DNA of 64,000 nucleotides from Sweltsa coloradensis (GCA_024449915.1 JAMZAV010000097.1:1240001-1304000), one strand, 5' to 3'; counted from the first letter of the stretch, positions 21,217-33,750 are shown. Notes: generated by a model not told the origin, from the sequence alone. Numbers and translations are program-made.

Positions 21217-23723
21217 AAAGATAGGGCGATGTATCATATTGCCAGGGTGTAAACAAAACACAATAATTGTGATGATTCAGCCTCATTAGCATAAGCGCGA
21301 TAAGCCTAGCTTTCGTTGTTCATAACACACAATTTTTTCCAGGATATTGTTTGTAATTTATTATTTAAATTATTAAAACATGGATTTTAATCGGATTGTG
21401 CATACTGGTTTACTACAGAATTTTCATCGGTGACTCATAGATAGGTACATATATTACAAATATTCTTATATATAATATTATAACATTTAACCATGGGGCC
21501 AAATTGAACGTACTGTAAGTATTTCGACGAAAAGTTTCACATAAAAAAAATGTCTACCATAGAAACTAGCCTTGGTTCTTAATTAACGTTTTGCATTTTT
21601 TTAATTATTTATAGAAACCAGTTAAATAATTTTCACAGTTGAAAGAAATTTACAAAAATAAAATCCGCGGTAACTACGGGTGTACAAAGTTCTAGTGTTT
21701 TGAATTCCCGCTCCAACGTTCGCTGATGGGCCGTGACATCTATGCGATGCCCACGCAGTTCGCAGCATGCTCACCGTAGGACCCTACAAAATGGCCGTCT
21801 TGTTACCTGGCCTTAGTAGGCTACAAAAATGACTGAACAGGGTTTTGACAAGGTTGTAAATGCCCTCATGGTAACTTTTATAACGCGGCATTTTTTAAAA
21901 TCTAAAAATCTGCTGGTTTCCTTTGATCGTGCGCCCAACTGCGCTGTGACGTCATGGGGTGTTGTCTTTTGGCGGGAAGTCAGATTCAAATTTTCTTCGT
22001 TAAATATTGACTATAATACGAACCCGCAACAAAAATATATTTTTTCAAATTATGTTTTAGATGTTATTGTTATCATATTCGATAATGAAGGCTAGTTCCC
22101 TATTATGTAATATTAGGAAAACGCCATAAAAGTTGTTCAAATTACATTTGAAAAATACTTTATGTTCCCTCTTGGTTCATAGATTCCATAAACGTCAATA
22201 ATTATTTAGGCTCTTAATATTAACAAATTCGGTTTACGAAACTCGCATATCAAGTTCAGTGAATGTTGGCCAAATGACAAGGTGTAAATGTGACAACAAC
22301 GTAGGTGAACTAGACAAGGTAAATTACAGAGCAGAACTGCAGAAGTAACCCTCTAAAGAGTCTACTCGATACGCGTTCGGACTGAGAAGTGACTGTAATT
22401 AATTAAACTAGACGTAAATACATTAGTAAACTTACTGGAACTTTCTGTCTTCGAGACTCTTCCTCTCTTATATCCCGCATTAATCCAGGGACGCCCATCG
22501 TCTTATCTCCCTAGGGAAGACATTTCTCCCTCTGGAACAAACAAGAGCACATAAATGTTGACTGTTGCTTGTCTAAAGAAAACGCTACGAGTCGAGATCG
22601 CTTTGTATAACGAGAAGAATGGACGTAGACTTGTTAAAAGATAGAACACTTAGTTTAGGAGATAAAAGGGAAGTTCTTTCTTTATAGACGTCAATAACAT
22701 GAAGATGTACAACAAATGAAACATTGAGTAAATACAATCCCGTAATTAAGCACGAAATATATTTTCAAATCTAGCTGCCTCGTTCAATTTTGTGAATAAG
22801 AACGACACGAAAACGTTGATAGAAGTCGGATTCGAATCCCGCTTCAGGCAAAACGGTTTTGACCTTCTGGTCAATAATTGGGATGTGAATGTGTAAACTG
22901 TGACATCAAATCAGTCCTAGCCCCAAAACACATTATTCATTCTAAAGTTGTTCACAATAATCTCGCGGATGAATCGTGTCCAGCTATTTTGTCGCAATTT
23001 CCTATTTCAAATACTGATTTCTGGTTGGACATTGTTTATTCGTCGATAATATCTGAATTGTCTGGTTCCCCTTTAAATTAGAGCCCATTACTCATAATCA
23101 GTTGTGTGATTCAGTTGTTAAAATCTTAATAAGATTGTTAATAGATAATGTGGGTGCCCCAACAGAAACAGTTACATGCCAATCCTTAAGTAACTATGAT
23201 TGGAACTGATATTTCATATGAACCAGCCAGTGTGTTGATCTGTTGACCGAGGAACGCTCTTCAGTCATGCTTGCCGGTGGATGGAATGAACCTGAACCGG
23301 ACCCTCGTGCGCTAGCTCTAAGCCACTCCATAGGTAGCTACACCGAGTCAAGTATTAATATTCACCACGTGTTCAGCACATGTGCGCTTGAAGTTGAGGC
23401 GGTGCGTGGTTTTACTAGGCAAACACTATCGATTCAAAATTCATTTATACTTTTTTCAATAACTTAAGCTAAAGAATTGAAGAAATTTACGAGGATGTTT
23501 TACCATCGGCAGCCTCTGAAGTGCAAACAATGGTCGCAATTAAAAAACTCGCTAAAAATAAAATATTATTTTATATATTACTCAATTTATGATTTACAAA
23601 CGCAATATGCCACACTCACACGATCTAAAGAAGAAATTGTTTTGCCTTTGAAAAAGAAAAACTTGCATTTTATTTGCTGGTTATTTACGGCCCTCAACAG
23701 ATGATCAATGACATTGCTTCTCC
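21217..23723. other. Serpin 3' flank and non-coding stretch
   Basis: Possible polyadenylation signals for the serpin are ATTAAA at 21372 and AATAAA at about 21657. Short open frames between 21829 and 23704 have no recognisable domain. A B-box-like GGATTCGAATCC near 22828 stands alone. No gene is supported. Confidence 0.4.
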
Positions 23724-23850
23724 TTTGTAAATCAGTTTTTTTAATACATAGCACCCTTTAACCGGTTTCCTTAAAAAATTATCATTATTATTAATATCAG
23801 TTTTTATAACTGGATAGGACAGACATTTTATAAATAAATAAATACTTTTC
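23724..23850 (+). mobile_element. Retroposon fragment (family R, copy 3, 3' end)
   Basis: Keeps only the 3' modules: 'CTCCTTTGTAAATCAGTTT', an internal insertion, then 'ATAACTGGATAGGACAGAC' and a TAAATAAATAAA tail. Confidence 0.65.
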
Positions 23851-24776
23851 CATTCTAAAACATGCATGTGTGTTTACATGTGAAACGTCACCCTGAATCA
23901 TATGATGTTTCAAACACACTCTTTGAATGTTTTCCTCTGAAACGATTTTCCTTTCGTTTTATCACATACCCTTCAAAAACTAGAATATTTTTTTAGCCTT
24001 ATTTTTATACAACGTCTCTTCAAAGTATATATCCCGTATGTCCATCACTTTGTGAATATATCAAAAAGTTTTTCCAATGCAAGCCCACGGCGATGGCAAT
24101 AGTATATATTTCTCACGGGGTTACATCGCACAGGGCGGTAAAATAAACACATTTTAACAGAACTCTCGACTCAATGGAATACGAATGTTTGCTGTAACAC
24201 ATTAAAAATGTATGTTCTTTATATTTATTCAACATTTAAAAAAAATAGGATGCATTTGTATTTTTCTTCATGAAGATAAATTGGATGAATCCAATAAAAA
24301 TGAAATTCTGCCTCTGCCGGATATCGAACTATTTGCAGTGAACATTATTGGCACTTTTTATATTGGCAATCTTAATTCTTACTTGATTAGTGCCAGACAA
24401 CAAACATTCTTAATTATTTCCTCGATATATAATGTGTTTACAATTTTTTTTTAAATTTATTTATTTATTTATTTTTTGGGGAGGGGGGTTAAGTAGGATA
24501 ATTATTTTATTTGAATAATACGTGATTTGACATTATATGAACGCGATAACGTTACGTTATATTTTATACCTTATCTTTAATATTCACATTTCCATGTAAC
24601 TCGACTACCTAGAGGTCATGTTAAAACACGAAATAATATAATTCAATGGGGGAAAAATGAAAAAAAAATAAGCCTTAACATTGAAGTAAACCCAGGTTAA
24701 CAGAAAAGCCAGGATATGGAATTTACCAGGCGGAAGAAGGAAATAATGAAGCGCTGTTCCAAACCAATTTCCGGAA
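23851..24776. other. Non-coding stretch
   Basis: AT-rich, with (TTTA)n near 24452-24472. Nothing else is supported. Confidence 0.45.
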
Positions 24777-25335
24777 TTAACCCATCGGCTTTCTCGCCAG
24801 TCGAATCGACGGGCTGTTTAAAATGCGCGCCGATTTACCTGGCCATCGGATCGACGGGCTGGAACAGCAAGGGAACAGCGCGCTACATTATCGGTCGTTG
24901 TATGAGAATGGTTCGTCCAATCACCAAGAGATCGCGCTCAATGTACTCTACGCACTTCGCTGCATCCAACGATGTGTTTGGCTCGTCACTTGGTCAAGTT
25001 TTAGCCTGTCTATGCTTGAAGGAAAGATTATGTTTGCATTCGTAGGTGGTATGGCGGCGCGCGCGCTATGGCAGCTACAGCTTATTGCAATATTTTGACG
25101 GATATGACGAAGATGAGGGGTGTGATATTTTGACACCAAGAAAAATTCGAAGGAAAGTTCATACACCTAGACATTTATTTAGGCTACATTTTAGTTTTTA
25201 TTTCAAGTAAATCGGGTTATTTTTATTGGAGCAGTGAATTTTTTGCTGAGGTGCGCTCCGCAACCCCATTTCGTAAAAAATAAATGGATTTGAGGGCCAG
25301 GCGCAGCGATTTTTAATGGTAAGCCGATGGGTTAA
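24777..25335. mobile_element. piggyBac-like MITE with TTAA target sites
   Basis: TTAA (24777-24780) is followed by CCCATCGGCTT. The far end reads AAGCCGATGGG and then TTAA (25332-25335). This gives 11-bp perfect terminal inverted repeats beginning CCC and a TTAA duplication, the diagnostic pattern of the piggyBac superfamily. The 551-bp body is GC-richer than its surroundings, with short repeats of 'ATCGACGGGCTG'. It contains overlapping open frames (for example 24823-25098) but no DDD transposase motifs, so it is a non-autonomous copy that would need an enzyme in trans. Confidence 0.82.
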
Positions 25336-25869
25336 AGCTTAATTATGACGAGAGCTCACAAAATTTCTACTTCTTCAACGCAAATGCAAATCTGCATGCA
25401 CGCACGCCGTCAGTCACCCTTGTAAAAAGAGTTCGCCTAAATACCACATCCCATCCTAATTCTCTTTGTTCTACATGTGTCAGAAAACAATATAATAATT
25501 CAAGTTGTGTTTCGGTTTGATAAACGTCAGAGTTAACCAGTACAAGTTTCGTTGGGGGCGCGGTCCTGTTCAGCCGACGCCCTGGCCTCATCACAATGAT
25601 TACAAGCCTAACATGACGTCAGCATTTATGAAATATAACCTCACTCTTCGCTGCTGCGAAGATGCCACTAATGTGCTGTCATTTATAAGACTTAGCTCAG
25701 CGCTCGGCATTTTGCGCTCGTTTAATTCATGGCGTGATTTAGAGAAAGACAACTTCTGTTTAAGTTTCGGGTGAAATTTTACAACGGTTGATTAGAACCT
25801 ATTATGTATTTGTTCTGGACGTAGTACCTTTGTTATATGTTATGTTTTGTATTGTTTGAAATTAGTTCC
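25336..25869. other. Non-coding stretch
   Basis: No supported gene. Slightly GC-rich around 25540-25620, without a recognisable coding signal. Confidence 0.4.
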
Positions 25870-25970
25870 TTCGCTTCTGAGGAAGGAAGCAGAGCTTCCG
25901 AAAATTTCCGCACTTTTTGGTGTTTTATTTTTGACCGTGGTTATTGTTCGTGTGCTTGTGTTTATTTATA
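25870..25970 (+). repeat. Single arm of the 16.5-kb foldback repeat
   Basis: Reads 'CTGAGGAAGGAAGCAGAGC', then 'CGCACTTTTTGGTG' and 'TTATTGTTCGTGTGCTTGTG', matching one arm of the hairpin at 16534-16733. The opposing arm is absent. Confidence 0.75.
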
Positions 25971-27381
25971 TACTCCCGGTCTAAGAGTCTTGTTTTTTTT
26001 TGTTTTTTTTTTTAGTTGAAAAATAATTATAATGTTTGCACTAAAAAAATTACCTAAGGACTTTCGTGGAACAGTGTAATGTTAACACAATTATAATTTA
26101 TTGTTTAAGTTGACAAAATCCTATCAGTTGTGTCAATATTTAGTTGTTCGAGTTTTATTACTTGAAGTTACCTATTTAATTTGAGAATACCTCCCATATA
26201 TTACAATATTGTTTCCTTATCAGGTGGTCTAGACAAAAATAAACGAAAAATTGCGTAGTTTGTGAGATACCCTTATGTAAATTTCAATTAAATACGTGCT
26301 ATTCACAATTTGTCTGCCGAAAACTTGGCTTGGGGGTTTCAGGTCGAGCAAAAAATATGAAAATAATTTTGCGTAGAAAAAAACTATAGGATACCAACTT
26401 TGATACCTGATCTCTGTTTGTGGACACTGGTCACTTTTAGAAGTGTTAAGAGCTAGGCCTACACTTACAGTGTTGCCGGTTTGCACTCTCATACGTTGCC
26501 ATGTTTCCATCCTCCCATGAAGTTACGACACCCTGCAACAATCCTCACGTCTGAAATACAATGACGTCCATTTGCATTTCTTGCGGCGTCCTTTGTTGCG
26601 CACGAGACGAGCAAAGTTTACAGACGATTTTGACAGTTTTACTCGGAAATACACGTTAAGGATTTCTACTTTAAAGATATGAGGCAGGCGTAAGTCGGGG
26701 TTATCTCGCTTCGAAGTGCGAGATAAACAAGGCTGGAGGTACTTGGAATCCGCCACATTCATATTCATAGGATGCACTGGGCTCAGTTCATTCGATAACA
26801 TTGAATTGAGATAAACAAGTCCCGAGTCGAAACACTCGACAAAGGTTGTAAGAACGACTAACTGAATTTACTGTAGCAAAAACGTCGCGAACGAATTTTA
26901 TTATTTTTGCACTCACGTAGGTATATCGCACCTTAAACTTTAAAAACTCTTCATCTTTGTCACTAAAATACTCTAATGGTTTACAACTGTAATCATTGTT
27001 TGGCCAATATAACACACATATGCAACAGTTCACTTGCAATTGGGAGGATTGGAATATGATGAAACGCAAGAAGTTGTTTTGACTGAGCACTACCTATAAC
27101 AAAATATTATCCAGTTCCAGGGGCGATTAGGGATACGTCAATTATGTATTTATAAACACAAGTCTTGTTTTTATTCAATTAGTTGCACGTTACCGCACAA
27201 ACTTTCCGTGCTTTTGAAAGTCCGTGGGCCTACAGACCGTTTCAAGAAAGATATAGACCAACGTAATTTAGATAAAGAAGTATAGAGACGGGAGTACATA
27301 CCCAAAATAAAGACCGAAGCTGGAAAAAGAAGGATAGAAAAATTAAATAAAACGATCCTTCCTGCCGTCCAAATCTCGTTA
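25971..27381. other. Non-coding stretch
   Basis: Minus-strand open frames of 90-100 codons (26229-27090) follow one another but carry no recognisable domain, and their junctions do not join by convincing splice sites. No gene is called. Confidence 0.35.
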
Positions 27382-27399
27382 TTGGTGGAGGTGCCGGAG
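27382..27399 (+). repeat. Isolated GGTGGAGGTGCCGG head motif
   Basis: The head motif of the dispersed family appears alone, 73 bases before the longer copy at 27455. Confidence 0.55.
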
Positions 27400-27454
27400 A
27401 GGGACACAAAAATGAAATAAGTTTATCTTAAGTGTGTGCATTCTAATAACGCTG

Positions 27455-27650
27455 TTGGTGGAGGTGCCGGGTATTTCCATGTCAAGATTGAGTGACGCTA
27501 GCCTCGCCCCATTGAGCCCAAGGTTCACCAAAAATATTATGCATATTCCTTGTATACGAGCACTGTCAGCAAGAAAAAACAGATGTTAGTCGGTGGTCGT
27601 GTTCGGTTTTTAACGTGAGACGTGACACACGCACAGACGGAGCGGAACAG
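27455..27650 (+). repeat. Dispersed repeat with GGTGGAGGTGCCGGGT head, copy 3
   Basis: Plus-strand copy: head, 'CCTCGCCCCATTGAGCCC', 'GGTTCACCAAAAATATT', 'CCTTGTATACGAGC', 'GTGTTCGGTTTTTAACGTG', 'GACACACGCACAGACGG'. Same order as at 487-845 and 53614-53795. Confidence 0.8.
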
Positions 27651-30253
27651 ACTGGTTTTTATTAGTATCTAAGTTAAGCCTGATATTTATCATGTTTTAC
27701 TCCCTCAAACTTAGAAAGAAACCACATTATACATCCCCTCTGCTATCAGGCTATTTGCGTTAATTTTTTAAATATAGTACAATTATTTGACTGACTGACC
27801 ACCAAAGAGTTTTTGAACAAAACAAATTTGAAGACCTCTGCACATATTTCTTTGGTCCGAATATTGATGTTTAGTCTTCTTGGTCAAATAACTCCTTTGA
27901 AACACACGTAGTCGCGCGTCAATATTTAAACGTGACTTTCCATGTAATCAACCCATCCAACCAATCAAAACCAACCAAGAAACCAACCAGAAAGCCGTCT
28001 ATCAACCTCTCCATGGCGGGTGACGTCAGACCAATTGAGTGCGTTTCTGATTACGACAGCGGAAAATTGAAATCGCACTTATTTGTTTATATATTCCTTA
28101 GGAAATAAACATTTGAAAAAAAAATTAAACTCATTTTATATCCTTCATAGTTTAAAAACCACCAAGATCTGTCCATTTATGTGTTTTGGAAATACTTGCA
28201 TGTACCATAAATCTTGCATCTAATTCTACACTTACAGAAATGGTTTTCATGTTGTCAGCTGTTCTTGATATCAGCACCTCGTTGTATTGTCCACACAGAA
28301 ACATTTCACTTTCAACGTTCACCATATTTACTACGTTGTAAATCAAATCTTAATCCAACAACAGCGCGCTAGGGATATAATCTTCCCAAACCATTACTAA
28401 TTAACTGCCATAGCTCTAATCCCCCGAACACACTAGATTTATTGTAAGGCACGACCAGTTAGATATTCCATGTTTCGCTTCCCCAATCAGAGCTGGAAAC
28501 TAACCCGATGTGAGACCGAAAACCTAATTATTAACCGATCCTAAAAGGTCGTGATTTACTTTACTTCACGGTTAATCGAGAAAGTTTAGTTAAAAGATAA
28601 TTGAGTTATATTAAATCTCTGAGATGTACACTCGTCCAAATTAATTTGTCTCGGTTTAAACAAACGTTCGTTTTTTTTTCAAGTAACAGGTTTAGAGATC
28701 AGGTCTGTTCGTTCGAGGACCTAGTGTTAACATTGAAAAAGACAGTGTCTACATTTTACACTGGCTTTTGAGCTAGTGTAATGAGAGCGAGTTTTAGCAA
28801 TAAGGCGAACGAACGGGCCAAAGTGGCTCATTTCACAAAAGTGTGTGCGAACGAACGAACGAACGATGTTCGTTTGGTTTGAAACATTCACAGAAATGAC
28901 CGTTTAAAGGTTATAACGTAAAAACAACAAACGAGATATAATATAATACGGTTATGATGGAAGTTTCATTTCGGCTAAATTTAATTATAGACAAATTAAA
29001 TGTTTGCGGTATGCGTTTTAGAGGTATTCAGAGAATTCCAAACATTTTTTAACATCACACACTTCGTGTTCGTATATGGACATTTCTTAATAAGGATTTA
29101 CATTTAAAAAAATTAAAACAAACATTAATGTCATTCATTTTAACACCGGGCTTTAACCGAGGGCTCCCGTCTGTGCCCGGGGTGATGAGATAAAGTTGAG
29201 ATTATAGCATATTAATTCACACCAAAAATGTAAATGGACACAAATGAAAAGTAACGTAGTTTAATTAAAACAGATAACACATTTCAATAAATTCTGATGT
29301 TTATTCACAATACAAATAGATCGCAGATCATGTAATGCAAGTAAAAGTAGAGTAGAACATGTTATTAACGGATTCAAGGATAATATTTAGAAACTTGTCA
29401 TTTAATGCCTTATCTTAAACAATATTTCTTCTTACACAAAACTAAATGGTTACAGTGTTATCAAATAGTTTAAACTAACTTACGTATTTAACGGTGATTT
29501 TTTTGCCAATATATTTGCTTCTGAACATAAAAGTACTAGATTTATTTACAACAATATGAGGATTATGCAGACCATGCTGTCGACGCGTTACAAACAATAC
29601 AACCAGCTACACCCATCCTCCAAGCAACGACCACCCTTCCCCCGTCTCCCCAATTAATTCTGCGTTTGCCTATTACCCACCACCAGAATGCGTATTAAGT
29701 TCTTGTTCCCGCCTTGTGTACACAAATGCATTCTCCTACATTAGATTTGATGAGGGTCTCCCAAGGGAATAATTCCGAACAACAACAACAATGACGCAGT
29801 TTTTCTTCGCAAAACTTCGATTTTCATTGACAAGTTTATACTCAAGTTTCTCAGCTGTAACTAGTCCAATAACGCTGAGAACTCAGTGACAATATGGGCT
29901 AAGAAGTTCACTCCTTGTTTTTGTAATACAACTTCTCATTCACGTCTTGAAGGGGGGGGGGGCTAATTATGGTGCTCAGCTGCGGGGGGGGAGGGGGGGG
30001 GTCGTCCCACGTGAGCGCAGAGGAAGCCAACACAACAAGAACAAAGATGTGTGGGAAGAGAGGAGGAAACTAAATCAGCTGGAGGGACATCGAGGATGAA
30101 TACTAGCTGATTATAGAAGATGAGTTGTTGTGTAGTTGTCATACACAGACACTCTTTATACAAAACAAATTTGGCACCAATAACCTGAATGGTGTATGCC
30201 CTTGAACCAAAATAACTAGCTTACTAACGACAACAAACAAACAAGGTTCAGCA
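27651..30253. other. Non-coding stretch
   Basis: Contains a CCAA-rich patch (27950-27995), GAAC repeats (28848-28865) and G runs (29950-30002). A loosely inverted pair, GTTTAAACAAACGTTCG (about 28655) and CGATGTTCGTTTGG (about 28864), may be a decayed MITE. No gene is supported. Confidence 0.4.
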
Positions 30254-30548
30254 AGTGACAAGGTAAAAATAAAAAAATTAACAATTTTTGTAGGATGCTC
30301 GCTGTAGGGTATACACATCCGATTAAACCGGTGTGACCCTATTCAGGACTAACTAGGTATATTGTGGATAGGACAATAATGTGAAGGGATGTCCGAGGGC
30401 TATTTAAGAGGACTCAGTCCCTCCTCCAAAAAAACCCTTCAGTCAGTATTGCCGGTCTCGAAGGGATTCGAACCCGGGACCTCCCGAATCAGAGTCAAGC
30501 GTTTAACGCTCGAGCCAACATTGTCGGTAGTGATAAGGTAAAAATAAA
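30254..30548 (-). mobile_element. Full-length tRNA-derived SINE with 20-bp target-site duplication
   Basis: The body, 30274-30528, is flanked by AGTGACAAGGTAAAAATAAA (30254-30273) and AGTGATAAGGTAAAAATAAA (30529-30548), one mismatch in 20, a target-site duplication of LINE-mediated insertion size. Reading on the minus strand, the element starts with a tRNA-like head. Its A-box-like TGGCTCGAGCG is at about 30508-30519 and the perfect B box GGTTCGAATCC is at 30464-30474. The tRNA-unrelated body runs to an A/T-rich tail near 30274. The near-perfect duplication implies fairly recent insertion. Confidence 0.85.
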
Positions 30549-30972
30549 CAGCTAAATACCGATGAGAACCTTGTCATATTAGAAACCATTATTTCTAAAA
30601 TAAATTGATTGGATATTGCTTAACGTCTCATATTTATGCACTTTGGCTAATCGAGACGATGAGGGGTGATAGATGAGGATGAAGTATGAACAGAAGGGAG
30701 GAGGGGAAACCCGGTACCGGCACGTAGTCTGCTCCTTTCGAAAAGTACCAAGGGGACCAACGGCTTCGCGTCCCATCCGAAAGGACGGTGTAACCTTGAT
30801 AGTCATATAGGTTCCTCCACTAAAATAGTAAGATACCATCTAGTTAAATTACATAAATAAATGTTATGGACAGCAGTGTTAGTATTAAAACAAGAAAGGT
30901 AAACGATAATCCAAAATGGGAAGCGCAGTTTATGAACGTTATTATACAACGTGTAAGGACATTCAACTGTCT
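30549..30972. other. Non-coding stretch with a GC-richer island
   Basis: 30690-30825 is GC-richer ('ACCGGCACGTAGTCTGC', 'TTCGCGTCCCATCCGAAAGG'), lies in a minus-strand open frame, and may be a fragment of an unrecognised repeat. No second copy occurs in the window. Confidence 0.35.
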
Positions 30973-31155
30973 TTGGTGGAGGTGCCGGTTAAAAAGTGAC
31001 TCCCGAAACAGTGGGCCAAGCACGACCCCTAGGGTCACCAAAAATACAAGTGTCATCTTTGTAGATGGGCAATGTCAATAGAAAAACAAATGTGCCAATC
31101 GGGGGTGTTCTGTTTTTATTTTGAGACGGGACACACGCACCACAGACGGACAAAC
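30973..31155 (+). repeat. Dispersed repeat with GGTGGAGGTGCCGGGT head, copy 4
   Basis: Plus-strand copy with head, 'CACGACCCCTAGGGTCACC', 'AAAAATACAAGTGTCATC' and 'GAGACGGGACACACGCAC'. Same family as 487-845. Confidence 0.75.
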
Positions 31156-31470
31156 TATGCTAAATTACGCAGCTTCGCTCTCGAATATAATTAAGAATGA
31201 TTTATTTCATCCGAGTAAATTTAGACTTGAAAAGCAAAGAATTTGTGTACAAAACTTGTCGTATTTGATGCACATTAGCGGTTGTACTAGTTTCTATCAA
31301 TTGACAACATCTTTACCAATATAACGAGTTAGTGGTAAAGAGATCACTTTCAGAAGTCAGCTTCAAAGCTAATATATATATATTTTTAAATTATAATTAA
31401 GGTAACATTAAACCTCGATAAAATACATGTTACAATCAGTCAAACAAGTATTATGCTTGATGTGATGTAA
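31156..31470. other. Non-coding stretch
   Basis: AT-rich spacer with a (TA)n run near 31371-31382. Nothing supported. Confidence 0.5.
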
Positions 31471-32231
31471 TTGGATGAGCGTAGCGAGCGAAGCGAAGAT
31501 TCCATTCTACTACACTGAAGAAAAAAATCCGGAATGTTTTTTTTCTTTCTTTCTTTCTGTATTTTTGTCTGTTTGTCCACACGATTCCGGCTAAACCGAA
31601 ACTTCGATTGCGATGAAATTTTATGGAGGCCTTCGAAATCTCTAAACTTAGAACTGCCACGTTTTTGAGCGTAATCAAAAAATTACTTCTCGTGAAAATC
31701 ACAATTTTACGATTTTTTTCGATTTTTAAAAATTTCTTCGGCTTATAACACCTACATGCTTTATTCGATTTTTATGATTTTTGCACAGAACCTTTACTTC
31801 ATGAATTAAGATATTCTTGTGAAATTTGAGCGCAATTAAAAAATATTTATCATAAAAATCGAAATTGTACAGGTTTTTTATTTTTTTAAACAATTCTTTG
31901 ACTTATAGCACCTACATGCTTAATCCGATTGTAATGATTTTTCGCAGAACCTTAATTTTATGAATTAATATATTAGTATTAAATTTGAGCGCAATCGAGA
32001 AATTATTTCTTATAAAATCGCAATTTTACGATTTTTTAACAATTACGATAAATTTTAAAAAAAACTAAAAAAATTAAGTTAATTTTTAATTTAATTTATA
32101 TAAATTTTTAAAAAAATTCAACTTAGTAATGATTTTTCCACAGAACAACAGAAAATTCGCATAACACATGGCAGCTCAATGCCCCAATTACGCTCATCCA
32201 ACAACGCGGCGGGACTTAAGCGTTTTCCTAG
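31471..32231 (+). mobile_element. Helentron-like non-autonomous element, copy 2 (complete)
   Basis: Starts TTGGATGAGCGTA. The reverse complement, TACGCTCATCCAA, lies just inside the 3' end and is followed by a hairpin (AACGC, loop, GCGTT), three bases and CTAG (32228-32231). An asymmetric inverted repeat plus a 3' hairpin, with no perfect TIR and no target duplication, is the terminal structure described for Helentrons and their short derivatives. It carries (GAGCGAAGC)-type repeats at the 5' end, a (CTTT)n tract, and several copies of a block of about 110-130 bp ('CACCTACATGCTTTATTCG', 'GAGCGCAAT'). No Rep/helicase coding. Confidence 0.72.
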
Positions 32232-32364
32232 TTATCGTAATGACAAAAACTGTATACAATTTTAAGACTAATTCATTTAACAAAGATATAAATGAAAAAC
32301 TAAACTGACGAGGAACGAAATCGATCATCTTGACATTAACCTATATGCATTGTTTCCCTACTTT
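32232..32364. other. Spacer between two Helentron-like copies
   Basis: 133 bases of AT-rich sequence unrelated to the element termini. Confidence 0.5.
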
Positions 32365-33117
32365 CATTTCACTATACTGGAGAAAAAAATCCGGAATGTT
32401 TTTTTTTCTTTCTTTCTTTCTTTCTTTCTTTCTTTTTTTTCTGTATTTTTGTGTGTTTGTCAGCACGATTCCGGCTAAACCGAAACTCCAATTGCGATGA
32501 AATTTTCTGGAAGCCTTCAAAATCTCTGAACTTAGAACTGCCACGTTTTTGAGCGCAATCGGAAAATTATTTCTCATTAAAATCGCAATTTACGATTTTT
32601 TTCGATTTTTAAAAAATTCTTCGACTTATAACACCTACATGCTTTATCCGATTTTAATGATTTTTTCACAGAACCTTAATTTTATGAATTACGATATTCG
32701 TGTGAAATTTGAGCGGAATCGAAAAATTATTTGTCATGAATATCGAAATTTTACGGGTTTTTTCTTTTTTAAAACAGTTCTTTGACTTATAACACCTACA
32801 TGCTTTATCCTATTGTAATGATTTTTTCACAGAATTTTAATTTTATGAATTAATATATTCGTGTTAAATTTGAGCGCAATCGAATAATTATTTCTTATGA
32901 AAATTGCAATTTTACGATATTTTTCTTTTTTTAAATTACGATTAATTAAAATTTACAAAATTTAAGTTAATTTTTTATTTAATTTAATTTAATTTTAAAA
33001 AAATCGACTTAGTAATGATTTTTTCACAGAACAACAGAAAATCCGCATAAAACATGGCAGCTCAATGCACCAATTACGCTCATCCAACAACGCGGCGGGA
33101 CTTAAGCGTTTTCCTAG
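32365..33117 (+). mobile_element. Helentron-like non-autonomous element, copy 3 (5' truncated)
   Basis: Lacks the first 25 or so bases (TTGGATGAGCG and GAGCGAAGC repeats) but otherwise follows copy 2 throughout, including the (CTTT)n tract and the 3' end TACGCTCATCCAACAACG and CGTTTTCCTAG (ends 33117). It lies in the same orientation as copy 2, 133 bases away, so either a second insertion or a local duplication. Confidence 0.72.
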
Positions 33118-33530
33118 TAATAATATAATTTAACTCGTCTTCATGTTGTCATCAAAGCCAATATTACACGTAGATTTTCGTTACAATACATGAAGTAACA
33201 TCACAATATACCATCGCGAACGTCGACTTCCAGAACTGAAAATCACACATGTTACTTCCCTTCCTGGTACCAATAATCCAAACAACTTTAGAAATGAACA
33301 CCCGGTGCCGAAAGTAATATCGCGTCCTCCTACAACATGTGTGATTATACATATTGCAAACTTATAATTGTTTATACTACCACTCGGATTTGCAGATTAT
33401 ACAATGGAAAACTAAACTTTGTGCAATCTCATCAACTAACAAAATCATATTTTTTCATATGAAGAATAATTACATTATGTATTCTATATTTTTTATTAGA
33501 ATGCTATATATATATATATATATATAGGTA
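33118..33530. other. Non-coding stretch
   Basis: AT-rich, ending in a (TA)n microsatellite at 33506-33526. Nothing else supported. Confidence 0.5.
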
Positions 33531-33750
33531 GGATGCACAGAGGATATTGTGCATCACATTTCTCTGTCCATTCGTATGTGTGCTTGTTTCTCGGCCTACG
33601 ATATAATACGAACATGATCGTCGATTGGCATTAATTTTTAAAATTATCTTTCGACAAGGACATACAGACTGTCTCGGTGGCCTTGCGAGTGAAGAGGGCA
33701 AAGCTTGATTTACCCGAAAGGATATATTTTAACTCGGCACCTCCACCAAT
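33531..33750 (-). repeat. Dispersed repeat with GGTGGAGGTGCCGGGT head, copy 5
   Basis: Minus-strand copy beginning TTGGTGGAGGTGCCGAG. Keeps the middle block orientation ('GACAAGGACATACAGAC' on the plus strand) but is more divergent at its 3' end than copies 1 and 6. Confidence 0.7.

Noticed and set aside
24716..25098. Open frames of 109 and 91 codons at 24.7-25.1 kb
   Set aside because: They lie mainly inside the piggyBac-like MITE, overlap in different frames and lack transposase motifs.
26229..27407. Series of minus-strand frames of 78-100 codons
   Set aside because: Adjacent frames do not join through plausible splice sites and show no family resemblance.
30690..30825. Conserved-looking GC-rich block that resembles repeats seen in other invertebrates
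   Set aside because: There is no second copy in the window and I could not tie it to a named element from sequence alone.
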